Assembly: GCA_023227965.1 (NCBI GenBank)
Contig: JALOCA010000052.1
Span: 1 to 16,382 of the forward strand
Origin: Lentimicrobiaceae bacterium
GTDB lineage: Bacteria; Bacteroidota; Bacteroidia; Bacteroidales; JALOCA01
Reading direction: 5' to 3'
DNA length: 16,382 bases
Both the position numbers and the translations under genes were made by a program. The notes beneath the pieces are model-generated. The model saw nothing but the letters and a program-made list of their open reading frames with translations, searched no databases and was not told the DNA's origin. Shown here piece by piece: positions 1 through 8,457 of this stretch (positions within the stretch are counted from its first letter, which is position 1; the number at the start of each line of letters is the position of its first letter).

Positions 1-1
1 T

Positions 2-868
2 TTCAGGACGTTTCTGGACAGTCTGCCATTCGAATCACTTCCGCTCCGTAAAAAAGAGGCAGTCTGTATACTAACCGATGGTCAAGACCAATGGGGCGTA
101 GCCTATTCTACATATATTTTAGCAAAACAAGCCGGGTTTGATATCGAATTTCAACATGGCGATCAACCCATTAAGGATGCGCCCATGTACATTCTTCCGT
201 CAATCAAAGGACTGTCTCTGATCAATCGCAATGAATGGTTGACTTTGCTTGATAAAGTAAAAAATGGAGCGATACTGTATGTCTCCTTCGATCTGGGCTT
301 CCTCTCCCCTTTCCTTGAACCGGCAGGTATTGAAGTGGTTATGAGTCAAAACCGGAAAGAACAGGCAAGTTTTATATCCAATGACGGATCGATCAAATCG
401 TTTTCGATGAATGCAGTACGTAAGTTGAACATTACAACTACGACAGCCAAGGTACTGGCTCATGAAAAGGATGACAACCCGATATTCACAGTTAATTCGT
501 ACGGGAAAGGGAAAATCTATTTCCTTGGATTCCCAATGGAGATGAATTTGACAAAAATACCGGGAGGATTTACAGAAAAACCTGACGAATGCTGGAAAGT
601 TTATCAGACTATCGCAGCCGAAATTATAAAAGGAAACCGGACAGTGCAGAAAAACGATCCTTATGTGGGAATTACAGAACATGATCTGTCACCGGACGAG
701 AAGGTTGTCGTATTGGTTAATTATTGTCCCGTCGATAGAGATGTGCCCTTATCAATCAACACCGAATGGAAAGTTGAGAAAACTCTTTATGGGAAGCTTC
801 AGGGAAATTCTATGGTCAGACTAAATGCCAATGATGCCTGCGTATTACAATTAAAATATCTAAAATAA
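2..868 (+). CDS. Probable glycoside hydrolase, C-terminal part (5' end outside window)
   Basis: The reading frame is open from base 2 to the TAA at 866-868, giving 288 residues of a longer protein; the ATG at 185 is internal, because the frame upstream codes for plausible protein (ILTDGQDQWGVAYSTYILAK). Residues about 20-205 look like the flavodoxin/glutamine-amidotransferase-like domain that follows the catalytic barrel in several glycosidases (as in the GH42 trimerisation domain): a beta strand (AVCILTD), helix, strand (MYILPS), then a strand after KNGAILYVSFD, and late the YGKGKIYFLGFP strand. The last 65 residues (VVVLVNYCPVDRDVPLSI onward) look like a small all-beta C-terminal domain. 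The catalytic domain is not in the window, so neither family nor substrate can be assigned. It sits just upstream of the regulatory genes of a PUL, which fits a glycan-degrading enzyme. It could also be another enzyme with this tail; confidence is high for a real gene, moderate for hydrolase. Confidence 0.72.
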   Translation, partial: FRTFLDSLPFESLPLRKKEAVCILTDGQDQWGVAYSTYILAKQAGFDIEFQHGDQPIKDAPMYILPSIKGLSLINRNEWLTLLDKVKNGAILYVSFDLGFLSPFLEPAGIEVVMSQNRKEQASFISNDGSIKSFSMNAVRKLNITTTTAKVLAHEKDDNPIFTVNSYGKGKIYFLGFPMEMNLTKIPGGFTEKPDECWKVYQTIAAEIIKGNRTVQKNDPYVGITEHDLSPDEKVVVLVNYCPVDRDVPLSINTEWKVEKTLYGKLQGNSMVRLNANDACVLQLKYLK

Positions 869-1104
869 AAAGTTAACCAATCAAGGGTTGTCAATGCATT
901 GTTTAGAGGCAGTAACATAGCCAGGTTCGGAGCTCTCAACAGTGAGATGTGTGGAAAAATATGCCCCTGCTACGCTATAAATGATATTAGGAAAAAAATC
1001 AATAATTCATTGCCGTATGGAGCCTGAATTTCCAGTAACCACAAGCTATGAAAATCGAATTTGATATTACTTTTAGTAAAATTAAATTTAGTCTTTATTA
1101 GGTA

Positions 1105-1112
1105 TATATTTG
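1105..1112 (+). promoter_or_regulatory. Possible Bacteroides-type -7 element (TATATTTG) before the sigma gene
   Basis: TATATTTG fits the Bacteroides -7 consensus TAnnTTTG exactly. No TTTG is found about 20 bases upstream, and transcription from here would begin almost at the GTG start at 1118, so the mRNA would be nearly leaderless. The preceding intergenic stretch (869-1104) has only very short inverted repeats, such as TCTCA-ACAG-TGAGA, and no clear terminator for the upstream hydrolase. Confidence 0.2.
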
Positions 1113-1117
1113 ATTAC

Positions 1118-1729
1118 GTGACTGAAGAGTTAAGAAATATTCTGTGGATTAAGTTTAAGGATGGAGATAACGACGCCTTATCTAATCTTTATGTGGAGTT
1201 TGCTCATGAATTGTATTCATATGGACTTAAAATCGCAAAAGATGAGTATTTGGTTAAAGATTGTATACAAGAAACCTTCATCCAATTAATTGAGAGAAGA
1301 AAAATGCTTTCAATTACGGCCAGCATTCATATTTATCTTTTTAAATCCCTTCGAAACAGAATCCTTGAAGAATTAAGAACAAAATCCAAAAAACAAAACA
1401 TTATTGGACAGCTATCGGAGAGGCATTATGAATACGAACAACATGCTGAGCAATTGATTATTGATTTAGAAGTAAAAAAAAACATTAGGGATACAGTAAG
1501 TTTATCTATTGCAAAACTACCCAGTCGTCAAAAGGAGATCGTCTATTTAAAATATACCCAAGGTTTTAATTACGATGAAATTGCAGAATTGCTCAATATT
1601 GATAAAGCCTCGGCCCGAACACTTCTTTATCGCTCGTTAAAATCTATAAAGGATCAATTGAGCAATAGCGTTCTCCTGCTTCTGTTTATTTTTAGCTCCT
1701 TTCCACATCGGCAACAACCTGATATTTAG
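1118..1729 (+). CDS. ECF-type RNA polymerase sigma factor
   Basis: This 203-residue protein has the two-domain layout of extracytoplasmic-function sigma factors. Region 2 spans about residues 18-90, with the core-binding and -10 recognition helices around LYSYGLKIAKDEYLVKDCIQ and ETFIQLIERR. Region 4 spans about 130-182, with IAKLPSRQKEIVYLKYTQGF and a helix-turn-helix at NYDEIAELLNIDKASARTLL. The GTG at 1118 is chosen because the protein then begins with TEELRNILWIKFKDGD, usual for the family; a TTG at 1061 would add a hydrophobic leader (ILLLVKLNLVFIRYIF) that sigma factors lack. The C terminus ends in a hydrophobic stretch (SVLLLLFIFSSF, residues 184-195) seen in some Bacteroidota PUL sigma factors. 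The next gene is a FecR anti-sigma factor, so this factor probably activates the SusCD operon when its FecR partner is signalled. Confidence 0.9.
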   Translation: MTEELRNILWIKFKDGDNDALSNLYVEFAHELYSYGLKIAKDEYLVKDCIQETFIQLIERRKMLSITASIHIYLFKSLRNRILEELRTKSKKQNIIGQLSERHYEYEQHAEQLIIDLEVKKNIRDTVSLSIAKLPSRQKEIVYLKYTQGFNYDEIAELLNIDKASARTLLYRSLKSIKDQLSNSVLLLLFIFSSFPHRQQPDI

Positions 1730-1767
1730 TTTGTTTGTAAATATTGTCGAAAAAGTACAAATTTTTG
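1730..1767 (+). promoter_or_regulatory. Possible promoter for the fecR-like gene
   Basis: Two overlapping TTTG copies (1730-1733, 1734-1737) are followed 22 bases after the second by AATTTTTG (1760-1767), one mismatch from the Bacteroides -7 consensus TAnnTTTG. The spacing is slightly longer than the usual 19-21. It lies in the 88-base gap between the sigma gene and the anti-sigma gene and could give the anti-sigma factor its own basal expression. Confidence 0.22.
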
Positions 1768-1817
1768 TCTATAAAATTGGGCTCTGATCATTAATTAGTA
1801 GAGTTATTCCGATTTAA

Positions 1818-3023
1818 ATGTCAAAGAATAAAAATATAACAGATTTTTTATCCTTAATTCAAGATGAAGCATTCATTAACCAGGTGAATAAAACAGAAAA
1901 TCCGAATGAATTATTGGAAGAACTAGTAGAAAGGAATGCGGGAAACAGCGATTCAATCCGGTATGCTTTCGAATTTATCCAGGTCAATCTTTCGAATAGA
2001 ACTGAAATGGGTTCGGAAGATTTTGATCAGATTTTGAAAAATATTCAGAATCATTTCAAAAGGAAAACATACTTGCCATATTTAAACTTCATTCCTCAAT
2101 TGCGCATTGCTGCAATAATCCTTGTCATCATTTCGATTGGGTCACTAGTCATTTACCATCATTTTGCAAAAGATCCCCTGAGTCAGTTTGCCCAAAGTAA
2201 TGCTACCGATAGCAATCAGGCAACGATTGTGCTTTCAGATGGTTCAACGCGAGTATTAAAAAACAATGATTCATTTATCGATTATAACTCAACTGACGGT
2301 GAAGTTCTTATTAAGAGCGACTATGAACAAAAAAAAATAGAAAACAAGAACAATATAAAGGATGCAGTTTTTAATCAGGTTGTGGTTCCTTGTGGACAAC
2401 GGAAAAAAGTATGGTTAAGTGATGGGACATTGGTCTATTTGAATGCAGGAAGCAGCCTGACTTTCCCGGCAACATTTTACGGCAAAACAAGGGAAGTATA
2501 CCTGAAGGGAGAAGGATTTTTTGAGGTAAGCAGAAACGAGAAAGTCCCATTCATTGTGAAGACTAATCATATTGATGTCAAAGTTATAGGTACAACATTT
2601 AATGTATCGGCATACAATGACGAGTGTATTGTCTCTGCGGTGTTGGTTGAAGGGAAAGTTGAAGTATCACAAAAGAACCAGATACTTGCAAACGATGAAT
2701 TTACACTTGCTCAGGGGCAGGGATTATTTTATTCGGTAAACAGCAAAAATTCTGTCGTAAATGAGGTTGATGTTGATGATTTTGTCTTGTGGAAGGACGG
2801 ATTGTTTAAATTTCATGATATGCCTTTAGTTGATATTGTACGTCGAGTTCAGAAGTATTATAGCCTGCCCATTCAAATAGACGGAGAAAAACTTGCGAAT
2901 ATCCTAGTGTCAGGCAAACTAGTCCTATCAGAAGATTTTTGTGAAGTCATGAAATACTTGTCTAAAACTATAGAGGGAAGTTATGAAAAAACACATGATG
3001 GCATTTATATCTTAAAACAATAG
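1818..3023 (+). CDS. FecR-family anti-sigma factor with C-terminal DUF4974-like domain
   Basis: This 401-residue protein has an N-terminal cytoplasmic sigma-binding region (residues 1-93), one transmembrane helix (about 94-114, around RIAAIILVIISIGSLVIYHH) and a periplasmic part. The FecR domain covers about 190-290, with the typical KKVWLSDGTLVYLNAGSSLT, YLKGEGFFEV, VKTNHIDVKVIGTTFNV and LVEGKVEV blocks. The end (about 318-401) matches the DUF4974 layout of Bacteroidota FecR proteins: LWKDGLFKFHDMPLVDIVRR and a closing GIYILKQ strand. ATG 1818 is the natural start. In this family the periplasmic end contacts the STN domain of a TonB-dependent transducer and the N-terminus holds the sigma factor; here the sigma gene is just upstream and an STN-bearing SusC just downstream, so the three genes form one signalling set. 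No truncation or frameshift is seen. Confidence 0.93.
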   Translation: MSKNKNITDFLSLIQDEAFINQVNKTENPNELLEELVERNAGNSDSIRYAFEFIQVNLSNRTEMGSEDFDQILKNIQNHFKRKTYLPYLNFIPQLRIAAIILVIISIGSLVIYHHFAKDPLSQFAQSNATDSNQATIVLSDGSTRVLKNNDSFIDYNSTDGEVLIKSDYEQKKIENKNNIKDAVFNQVVVPCGQRKKVWLSDGTLVYLNAGSSLTFPATFYGKTREVYLKGEGFFEVSRNEKVPFIVKTNHIDVKVIGTTFNVSAYNDECIVSAVLVEGKVEVSQKNQILANDEFTLAQGQGLFYSVNSKNSVVNEVDVDDFVLWKDGLFKFHDMPLVDIVRRVQKYYSLPIQIDGEKLANILVSGKLVLSEDFCEVMKYLSKTIEGSYEKTHDGIYILKQ

Positions 3024-3082
3024 TACACCTAATTTATTAACCTAAATTATTTTATATGAGCTAACAATTCTGCTTTGTTATT

Positions 3083-3115
3083 AAAAAACCGATGGATGCG
3101 CTAACATCCACCGGT
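3083..3115 (-). terminator. Minus-strand intrinsic terminator in the susC leader
   Basis: On the + strand ACCGATGGATG (3088-3098), loop CGCTAA, CATCCACCGGT (3105-3115) is an 11-bp inverted repeat with one A-C mismatch, not followed by a T-run. On the minus strand that mismatch becomes a G-U wobble, so the stem is a full 11 bp with a 6-base loop, and it runs directly into a stretch of U (six A on the + strand, 3083-3088). That is the classic layout of a Rho-independent terminator for minus-strand transcription. It lies between fecR and susC, where no minus-strand protein gene exists. Confidence 0.65.
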
Positions 3116-3153
3116 ACAAGAAAAAGATTAAATCGAGTTAACAATTTTAATCA
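3083..3153 (-). ncRNA. Candidate cis-antisense small RNA opposite the susC leader
   Basis: A minus-strand RNA of about 70 nucleotides is suggested by a promoter-like signal (3157-3184) and the terminator at 3083-3115. It would be fully complementary to the untranslated leader of the SusC gene, ending about 10 bases before its start codon. Cis-antisense RNAs that repress PUL expression are known from Bacteroides (DonS of B. fragilis), located between the anti-sigma gene and susC, the same place as here. The 5' end is estimated from the promoter match and is uncertain; transcription has not been shown. Confidence 0.35.
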
Positions 3154-3156
3154 TTA

Positions 3157-3184
3157 CAAATTTATGAAAAAAAAATGTATCAAA
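3157..3184 (-). promoter_or_regulatory. Possible minus-strand promoter for the antisense RNA
   Basis: On the minus strand TAAATTTG (3164 to 3157) matches the Bacteroides -7 consensus TAnnTTTG exactly, and TTTG (3184 to 3181) could be the -33 element. The gap between them is 16 bases, shorter than the usual 19-21, so the pairing is doubtful. The region overlaps the start codon of the SusC gene. Confidence 0.27.
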
Positions 3185-6100
3185 GGAGGTGGCTATTTAA
3201 GTCATTTGCGAGGTTTATTATTAATCATGAAACTAACTATTATTTTGATTTTTTCGGGATTGATAACTGTTTCAGCATCAATTTATTCCCAGACTAAGAA
3301 ACTAACGTTGGATTTGAACGATGTTTCAATCCTGAATGTATTAAAACAAATAGAGAAAAGTAGTGAATTTGTGTTTATTTACAAAAATGATGTGATCGAC
3401 CTGAATAAGAAGGTCAATGTGAAGGTTGAAGGATCAACTATAGATGAGATTCTGAACGAAATATTTAAAGGTTCAGCCATCAAATATGAGATCATCAACA
3501 AGCAGATCATACTTACCCCTGAGAATCTCATTCCTTCAAAGGTTCCGAAATCTTTACAGGAAACGCCACAAAAAAAACCTGTCAACGGTAAAGTAACCGA
3601 TGCCAAAGGAGATCCTATCCCCGGCACTTCAGTCATTGTAAAAGGTACTACAATTGGTTCGATAACCAATTCCAACGGAGAGTTTGAGTTCGATGTACCG
3701 ATTGATTCCAGGATTCTTTCCTTTTCATTTGTGGGCTACAAACCTCTGGAAATCCCGATTGGCAATAAAACAACATTTAGTGTCATTATGGAAGAACAGA
3801 TAATGGGTATTGAAGAAGTTGTAGCTGTTGGTTACGGTACAATGAAGAAGTTAACGATGACGGGAGCCATCAGTAAACTAAAGGGAGAATCGCTCCTTAC
3901 TTCTCCGGTTTCCAACATTACAAATAGTATGCAAGGGAAAGTGACCGGAGTAACCTCTATTCAGACGAATGGACAACCCGGTTTGCAAACTGCCGATATC
4001 TTCATTCGTGGCCGCGCAACATTCGGCGATGCTTCAGCCATCGTGATTGTTGATGGAGTAGAGCGTCCTGATTTCGGATCGATGGATCCAAACGAGATTG
4101 AATCGATGACCGTATTGAAAGATGCTTCCTCTATTGCCATCTTTGGTATTCGCGGCGCAAACGGAGTAGTGGTTATTACTACGAAACAAGGCAAAGAGAT
4201 GAAACCCAAGGTTAGTTATTCGGGTAATGTGGCTGCGAACTTGTACATTGATTTCCCCGAGCGGTTAGACGCCTATGAAACTGCAAAGTTACAGAATGTT
4301 GGCGCTCACAACAGCGGTAAAAGTACAGGGTGGAATTTCTACTGGTCAGATGCGGAACTGGAGCACTTTAAAAAACAGGATCTGCCTTACCAATATGCTG
4401 ATGTGGACTGGATGAAAACGATTATCCGAAAATATAATATGCAAACCCAGCACAACATCAATGTGCAGGGTGGCACAAAGAAAGTAAAATATTATGTCTC
4501 TGCCGGATACATGTATACGGACGGCATTTTAAAAGAATTCCCTTCCACTTTGGGTTATAAAACCACAGACAGTTATAAGAAATATAACTTTCGTTCCAAT
4601 CTGGATTACAATGTTACCAAGGACCTCCGTATCAGTTTGAAAGTGGGTGGTACAATGGAAAATATCTATCAACCCCATACAGGACCAAGCCTTGGTTATC
4701 TGTTCTATCAAGCGTTGAATATACCAAGTAACCGGTCTTCAGTTTACACACCGGATGGTCATTATGCAGTAGGGCTGTATACTCCGACCAGCGTTTATAA
4801 TAATCCTGTCGCCGAAATAGCTCAAACAGGCTATAGCGATGCGCAAAGGAACAAATTAGAGACAAGCCTTGATATAGATCTAAAAATGGACTGGTTGACT
4901 AAAGGACTTAGCTTCAAGACCCTGCTATCTTATGATAACTCCATGAACTCCACTATAATGCAAAATGCAGCCTATGCCGCTTTCTATGTTGACAGAGTAA
5001 CTGGAGTGGTGTATAAATCACCCAAAACCACTTATTTGGATGATACGGGCTTGAGCGCAGTAGTTGTAAATTCTGTGTGGGGTGGAAATGGTGCATTAGC
5101 ATATAACCTGCAAAGCGGTTTTGACTATTCGAGAGAATTTGGCAAACATAACCTCTCAGGATTGGCCCGTTTCACCCGCCGGTGGACTGCGAACGCTTCC
5201 GCCGATGCGCCTTATGTTTATCAGGGAGTAGTTTCCCGTCTTACCTATAACTACGACAACAAATATTTACTGGAAGGAAGTGTTGCCTACAATGGTTCCG
5301 AAAACTTCCCGAAAGGCAAGCGTTACGGTATCTTTCCCTCCGGTTCGGTTGGCTATATTCTCTCCAACGAAAGCTTTTTTAAGGAGAATGTTTCCTATAT
5401 GAACTTTCTGAAAATAAGAGGCTCTCTGGGTTTGGTCGGTAACGACAAATTAGCTGGTGGAGGTGGACGTTACCTTTATTTGGATGAATATGCTGTAGCG
5501 ACAGGTACAGTAAACTGGGATAGGACTGGCGATTCACATCCGGGGAATCCTCACTATTTCGGACAACCCAATGCCCCTTCCAAATACGAAGTGTTGACAC
5601 ACAGTCGTATAGGCAACCCCACAATCACATGGGAAAAAGGATTAAAAGCCGACGTTGGTATTGAGACGGGTTTTTTTAAAGATAAAATCAAATTAACCGC
5701 TGATTACTTCTACGAAAAACGCAGCGATATTTTAATGACTCGCAGAACTTCTTTAACCTCGTATGGAGAGGATTATCCAAAAGTAAACAGGGGGATTGTT
5801 CAAAACCAAGGTTACGAGATTGAACTGAATATGCGAGATAAGTTTGGAGAATTCACCCTGGGCCTGACGGCTTCAATATCGCACCAGGCCAACAAGGTAC
5901 TTGAGGCTGATGATCCGGGAAACGTTCCCGATTACCAAAAAGTGGCCGGTAAAAGGGTGGGCCAGTATATGGGATACTCCACCGCTGGTTTCTACAATTC
6001 ACAACAGGAAATAGACGACAGTAATAACGGGGTAGCGGGCGCCTGGCCCAAAAACACACTGTCAAATGTAGTTCCGGGCGATCTGAAGTTTGTCGATTAC

Positions 6101-6661
6101 AATCATGATGGAGTTATCAACTCGTTGGATAAACACCCCATTCTGACCAGTAACCTGCCCGAATACAACTATAGTTTCACCCCCACAATTTCATATAAGA
6201 ATTTCACCCTTCTGCTAATGTTCCAGGGAACAATGAAGTCGATGAGTGATTACCTGTTGACCTACAACTACTTTGGTTATATGAAGGATTCGTGGACACC
6301 CGAAAACGTTGCAGCCGGTAAAAAGATCATCTGGCCAGCGATGCGTGACGACTGGAATGGTCCAGGTATTGACCCGGCTTATGCCAATGACTTCGTGATT
6401 AAATCGAACGCTTACCTGAAACTTCGCAATGTGGAATTTTCGTATCAGGTACCTGCCGAATTTGCAAAAAAGCTCTCCATGAGCTCGGTCCGTCTCTACA
6501 TTTCAGGACAGAATTTAGCTACCTGGAGTCGTTTTAAGGATTTTTACCATGTAGATCCCGAGGTCTATATCGGTGGCACTAGCGGTCTTAATGCTTATAA
6601 AAGGGAGTATGCCTATCCATTGGCAAGAACCATCAATTTCGGTGTAAGTGTTCAGTTTTAA
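3164..6661 (+). CDS. SusC/RagA-type TonB-dependent outer-membrane transporter with STN domain
   Basis: This 1165-residue beta-barrel importer carries an N-terminal signalling domain. The ATG at 3164 is preferred over the in-frame ATG at 3092, which lies inside the leader hairpin and would add 24 non-signal residues. A long signal peptide runs to about residue 43 (LLIMKLTIILIFSGLITVSA then SIYSQ). An STN domain follows (about 46-118: LTLDLNDVSILNVLKQIEKS), then a carboxypeptidase-regulatory-like beta domain (140-212: VNGKVTDAKGDPIPGTSVIV), the SusC TonB-box region (IEEVVAVGYGTMKK, 216-229), the plug (236-345, with IVDGVERPDF, IESMTVLKDASSIAIFGIRG and GVVVITTKQG) and the barrel, ending in ...NFGVSVQF with a terminal aromatic. 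Size is normal for this class. The STN domain marks it as the transducer that signals to the FecR protein upstream. The SusD partner follows 12 bases later. Confidence 0.96.
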   Translation: MKKKCIKGGGYLSHLRGLLLIMKLTIILIFSGLITVSASIYSQTKKLTLDLNDVSILNVLKQIEKSSEFVFIYKNDVIDLNKKVNVKVEGSTIDEILNEIFKGSAIKYEIINKQIILTPENLIPSKVPKSLQETPQKKPVNGKVTDAKGDPIPGTSVIVKGTTIGSITNSNGEFEFDVPIDSRILSFSFVGYKPLEIPIGNKTTFSVIMEEQIMGIEEVVAVGYGTMKKLTMTGAISKLKGESLLTSPVSNITNSMQGKVTGVTSIQTNGQPGLQTADIFIRGRATFGDASAIVIVDGVERPDFGSMDPNEIESMTVLKDASSIAIFGIRGANGVVVITTKQGKEMKPKVSYSGNVAANLYIDFPERLDAYETAKLQNVGAHNSGKSTGWNFYWSDAELEHFKKQDLPYQYADVDWMKTIIRKYNMQTQHNINVQGGTKKVKYYVSAGYMYTDGILKEFPSTLGYKTTDSYKKYNFRSNLDYNVTKDLRISLKVGGTMENIYQPHTGPSLGYLFYQALNIPSNRSSVYTPDGHYAVGLYTPTSVYNNPVAEIAQTGYSDAQRNKLETSLDIDLKMDWLTKGLSFKTLLSYDNSMNSTIMQNAAYAAFYVDRVTGVVYKSPKTTYLDDTGLSAVVVNSVWGGNGALAYNLQSGFDYSREFGKHNLSGLARFTRRWTANASADAPYVYQGVVSRLTYNYDNKYLLEGSVAYNGSENFPKGKRYGIFPSGSVGYILSNESFFKENVSYMNFLKIRGSLGLVGNDKLAGGGGRYLYLDEYAVATGTVNWDRTGDSHPGNPHYFGQPNAPSKYEVLTHSRIGNPTITWEKGLKADVGIETGFFKDKIKLTADYFYEKRSDILMTRRTSLTSYGEDYPKVNRGIVQNQGYEIELNMRDKFGEFTLGLTASISHQANKVLEADDPGNVPDYQKVAGKRVGQYMGYSTAGFYNSQQEIDDSNNGVAGAWPKNTLSNVVPGDLKFVDYNHDGVINSLDKHPILTSNLPEYNYSFTPTISYKNFTLLLMFQGTMKSMSDYLLTYNYFGYMKDSWTPENVAAGKKIIWPAMRDDWNGPGIDPAYANDFVIKSNAYLKLRNVEFSYQVPAEFAKKLSMSSVRLYISGQNLATWSRFKDFYHVDPEVYIGGTSGLNAYKREYAYPLARTINFGVSVQF

Positions 6662-6673
6662 TCATTAAAGAAT

Positions 6674-8413
6674 ATGTATATGAAAAATATAATTTTGTTT
6701 TTGGGGGTTATTGCCTCTTTATTCTGCACCACCTCGTGTAAAAAAGATTTTTTGCAGCGCGACATGGGGGTAGCCATTGACCTGGAAAAGGTCTTTTCCG
6801 ATCCTGTATTGGCCGCTAAGTTAGGGGATGATTCTTACAACTACCTTTGGGACGATTTTTGTACGATTAGTGTAAACCCTCCGGGAAATACTGTCGTATC
6901 AGGCGCCGTTCGTGTCAACTGGTATTTTTCTGGCGAATGTCTGGAAAAAGGAAATAACCAGATGCAAGAATTGTACATCCAAAGAGGAATCTATTTGGAA
7001 GACAACACATTGGCTCTGACTGGCAATGAGAAGTATTCAGAAATTTCCGGAAGCTGGCAGCGTGCATACCAGGGGATCCGCAATACTTCGAAAATGTTGG
7101 AAAATATGGATAAAGTACCCTGGACATCTGATCAATCACCCGACCGCATCAAGGGGGAGCAATACTTTATCCGCGCCTTCATGTATTTTGAGCTGATCAA
7201 GCGGTTTGGCGGTGTTATCATTATCCCAAAGATGCTAAACGCCGAGGACAATGCTGACCTGCCACGCAATACTTACCAGGAATGTGTAGACTATATCATC
7301 GCCGAATTGGCCAAGGCAGAACCACTGTTGCCGCTGGACTACGATACCAATGCCTATGGGCGCGTTACCAAAGGGGCGGTAAAGGCATTGCGCTCGCGCG
7401 TATTACTTTATGCCGCCAGTTTTCGCGATAATCCTACAGGCGACAAAGCTAAATGGGCAACAGCAGCGGCAGCAGCAAAGGATATGATCGACAATATGAA
7501 AGACCGCTATCCATTAGAGTCAACCTATACCAATATCTTGAAGTATACTTTAAAAAATGAATTTATCTTGTGTATGCCCAAAGCTCAAAGAGGCAGCGAT
7601 GACCTTGCGTGGGTTGTAATCCCAAATACCTCCGGAAGGGCAGGTTCATATGGTAACGCAATACCAACTCAAAAACATGTAAACATGTATGAGATGGCCA
7701 ACGGCAAACCCATCACTGATCCCACTTCGGGTTATGATCCTCAGAATCCCTATGTTGGAAGAGATCCCCGTTTCTATGAAAATATCCTTTATAACGGAGC
7801 TCCCTGGGGAAGCAGGGCTATTGAAACCTGGAAATCGGTTGATGGTTCTGTATGGGGACTCGACTTGTCTCAAGGGTATGCTTTTGCGGGTTCCTATTTT
7901 GTAAGAAAGGTGTGGCCGGTTGAAAGACAATTGGGTGGAAGCAACCAGTATGTTCATTTTCCTATTTTCCGAATGGCAGAAATCTGGTTAAACTATGCCG
8001 AAGCACAAAACGAAGCGGTCGGACCGGATGCATCTGTCTATGATGCAGTAAATCAGATTCGCCGCAGGGCTAAGAGTGCAGCAGGGGTTGCTATGCCAGA
8101 TCTTCCTGCCGGGCTTACACAAGTTCAAATGCGTCAACGCATTCGCAATGAACGGGCGGTGGAGCTGGCATTCGAAAACAGCAGCTGGTTCGATATCATG
8201 CGCTGGGGAATTGGTAAAGACATCCTCAACGGTCCCGAGAGACAAATGAAAATCACCAAAAATGCGAATGGAACATTCAGTTATGAAGAATATGATTTGC
8301 CGGCAGGATTCACCCGTGTTTTTGTCGAAAAGCAAAACTATTATCCGATTCCTCTGGGTGAGGTTCAAAAAAGCAGAGGGATTTTGAAGCAAAATCCGGG
8401 TTGGGGGATATAA
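6674..8413 (+). CDS. SusD/RagB-family outer-membrane glycan-binding lipoprotein (first pair)
   Basis: This 579-residue lipoprotein has a signal peptide with a lipobox, FCTTSC, whose cysteine is residue 22, so it should be lipid-anchored and exported to the surface. The N-terminal SusD-like helical part includes SWQRAYQGIRNTSKMLENM and the family signature RAFMYFELIKRFGGVIIIP. The C-terminal RagB/SusD domain has FRMAEIWLNYAEAQNEA, VNQIRRRA, RIRNERAVELAFENSSWFDI and the closing NYYPIPLGEVQKSRGILKQN followed by PGW. Start: ATG 6674 and ATG 6680 are both possible, differing by two residues. It lies 12 bases after the STN-type SusC and would form the lid of that transporter, binding the oligosaccharide and passing it to the barrel. 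No catalytic function is expected. Ligand unknown. Confidence 0.95.
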   Translation: MYMKNIILFLGVIASLFCTTSCKKDFLQRDMGVAIDLEKVFSDPVLAAKLGDDSYNYLWDDFCTISVNPPGNTVVSGAVRVNWYFSGECLEKGNNQMQELYIQRGIYLEDNTLALTGNEKYSEISGSWQRAYQGIRNTSKMLENMDKVPWTSDQSPDRIKGEQYFIRAFMYFELIKRFGGVIIIPKMLNAEDNADLPRNTYQECVDYIIAELAKAEPLLPLDYDTNAYGRVTKGAVKALRSRVLLYAASFRDNPTGDKAKWATAAAAAKDMIDNMKDRYPLESTYTNILKYTLKNEFILCMPKAQRGSDDLAWVVIPNTSGRAGSYGNAIPTQKHVNMYEMANGKPITDPTSGYDPQNPYVGRDPRFYENILYNGAPWGSRAIETWKSVDGSVWGLDLSQGYAFAGSYFVRKVWPVERQLGGSNQYVHFPIFRMAEIWLNYAEAQNEAVGPDASVYDAVNQIRRRAKSAAGVAMPDLPAGLTQVQMRQRIRNERAVELAFENSSWFDIMRWGIGKDILNGPERQMKITKNANGTFSYEEYDLPAGFTRVFVEKQNYYPIPLGEVQKSRGILKQNPGWGI

Positions 8414-8457
8414 TAATTCCGACAAATGTGGAGAAATAATTATTAAAACGAAACCAT

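Noticed and set aside
200..682. Minus-strand ORF of 160 codons over the hydrolase fragment
   Set aside because: It is rich in Cys, Phe and Arg, has no domain pattern, and opposes a convincing + strand protein.
1048..1101. Small ORF of 17 codons (MKIEFDITFSKIKFSLY) before the sigma gene
   Set aside because: It is very short, has no ribosome binding site, and nothing supports translation; composition is plain AT-rich intergenic DNA.
3092..3163. Upstream in-frame ATG at 3092 as the start of the first SusC
   Set aside because: It lies inside the leader hairpin, and the 24 added residues (DALTSTGTRKRLNRVNNF...) are not signal-peptide-like; ATG 3164 gives a typical MKKK... leader.
3182..3190. AAAGGAGGT, a perfect Shine-Dalgarno-like string
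   Set aside because: It is inside the SusC coding sequence, and the next in-frame ATG (3229) is 38 bases away, far beyond ribosome-binding spacing.
7988..8425. Minus-strand ORF of 145 codons over the end of the first SusD
   Set aside because: It is fully covered by the conserved C-terminal SusD domain on the + strand and shows no recognisable motif.
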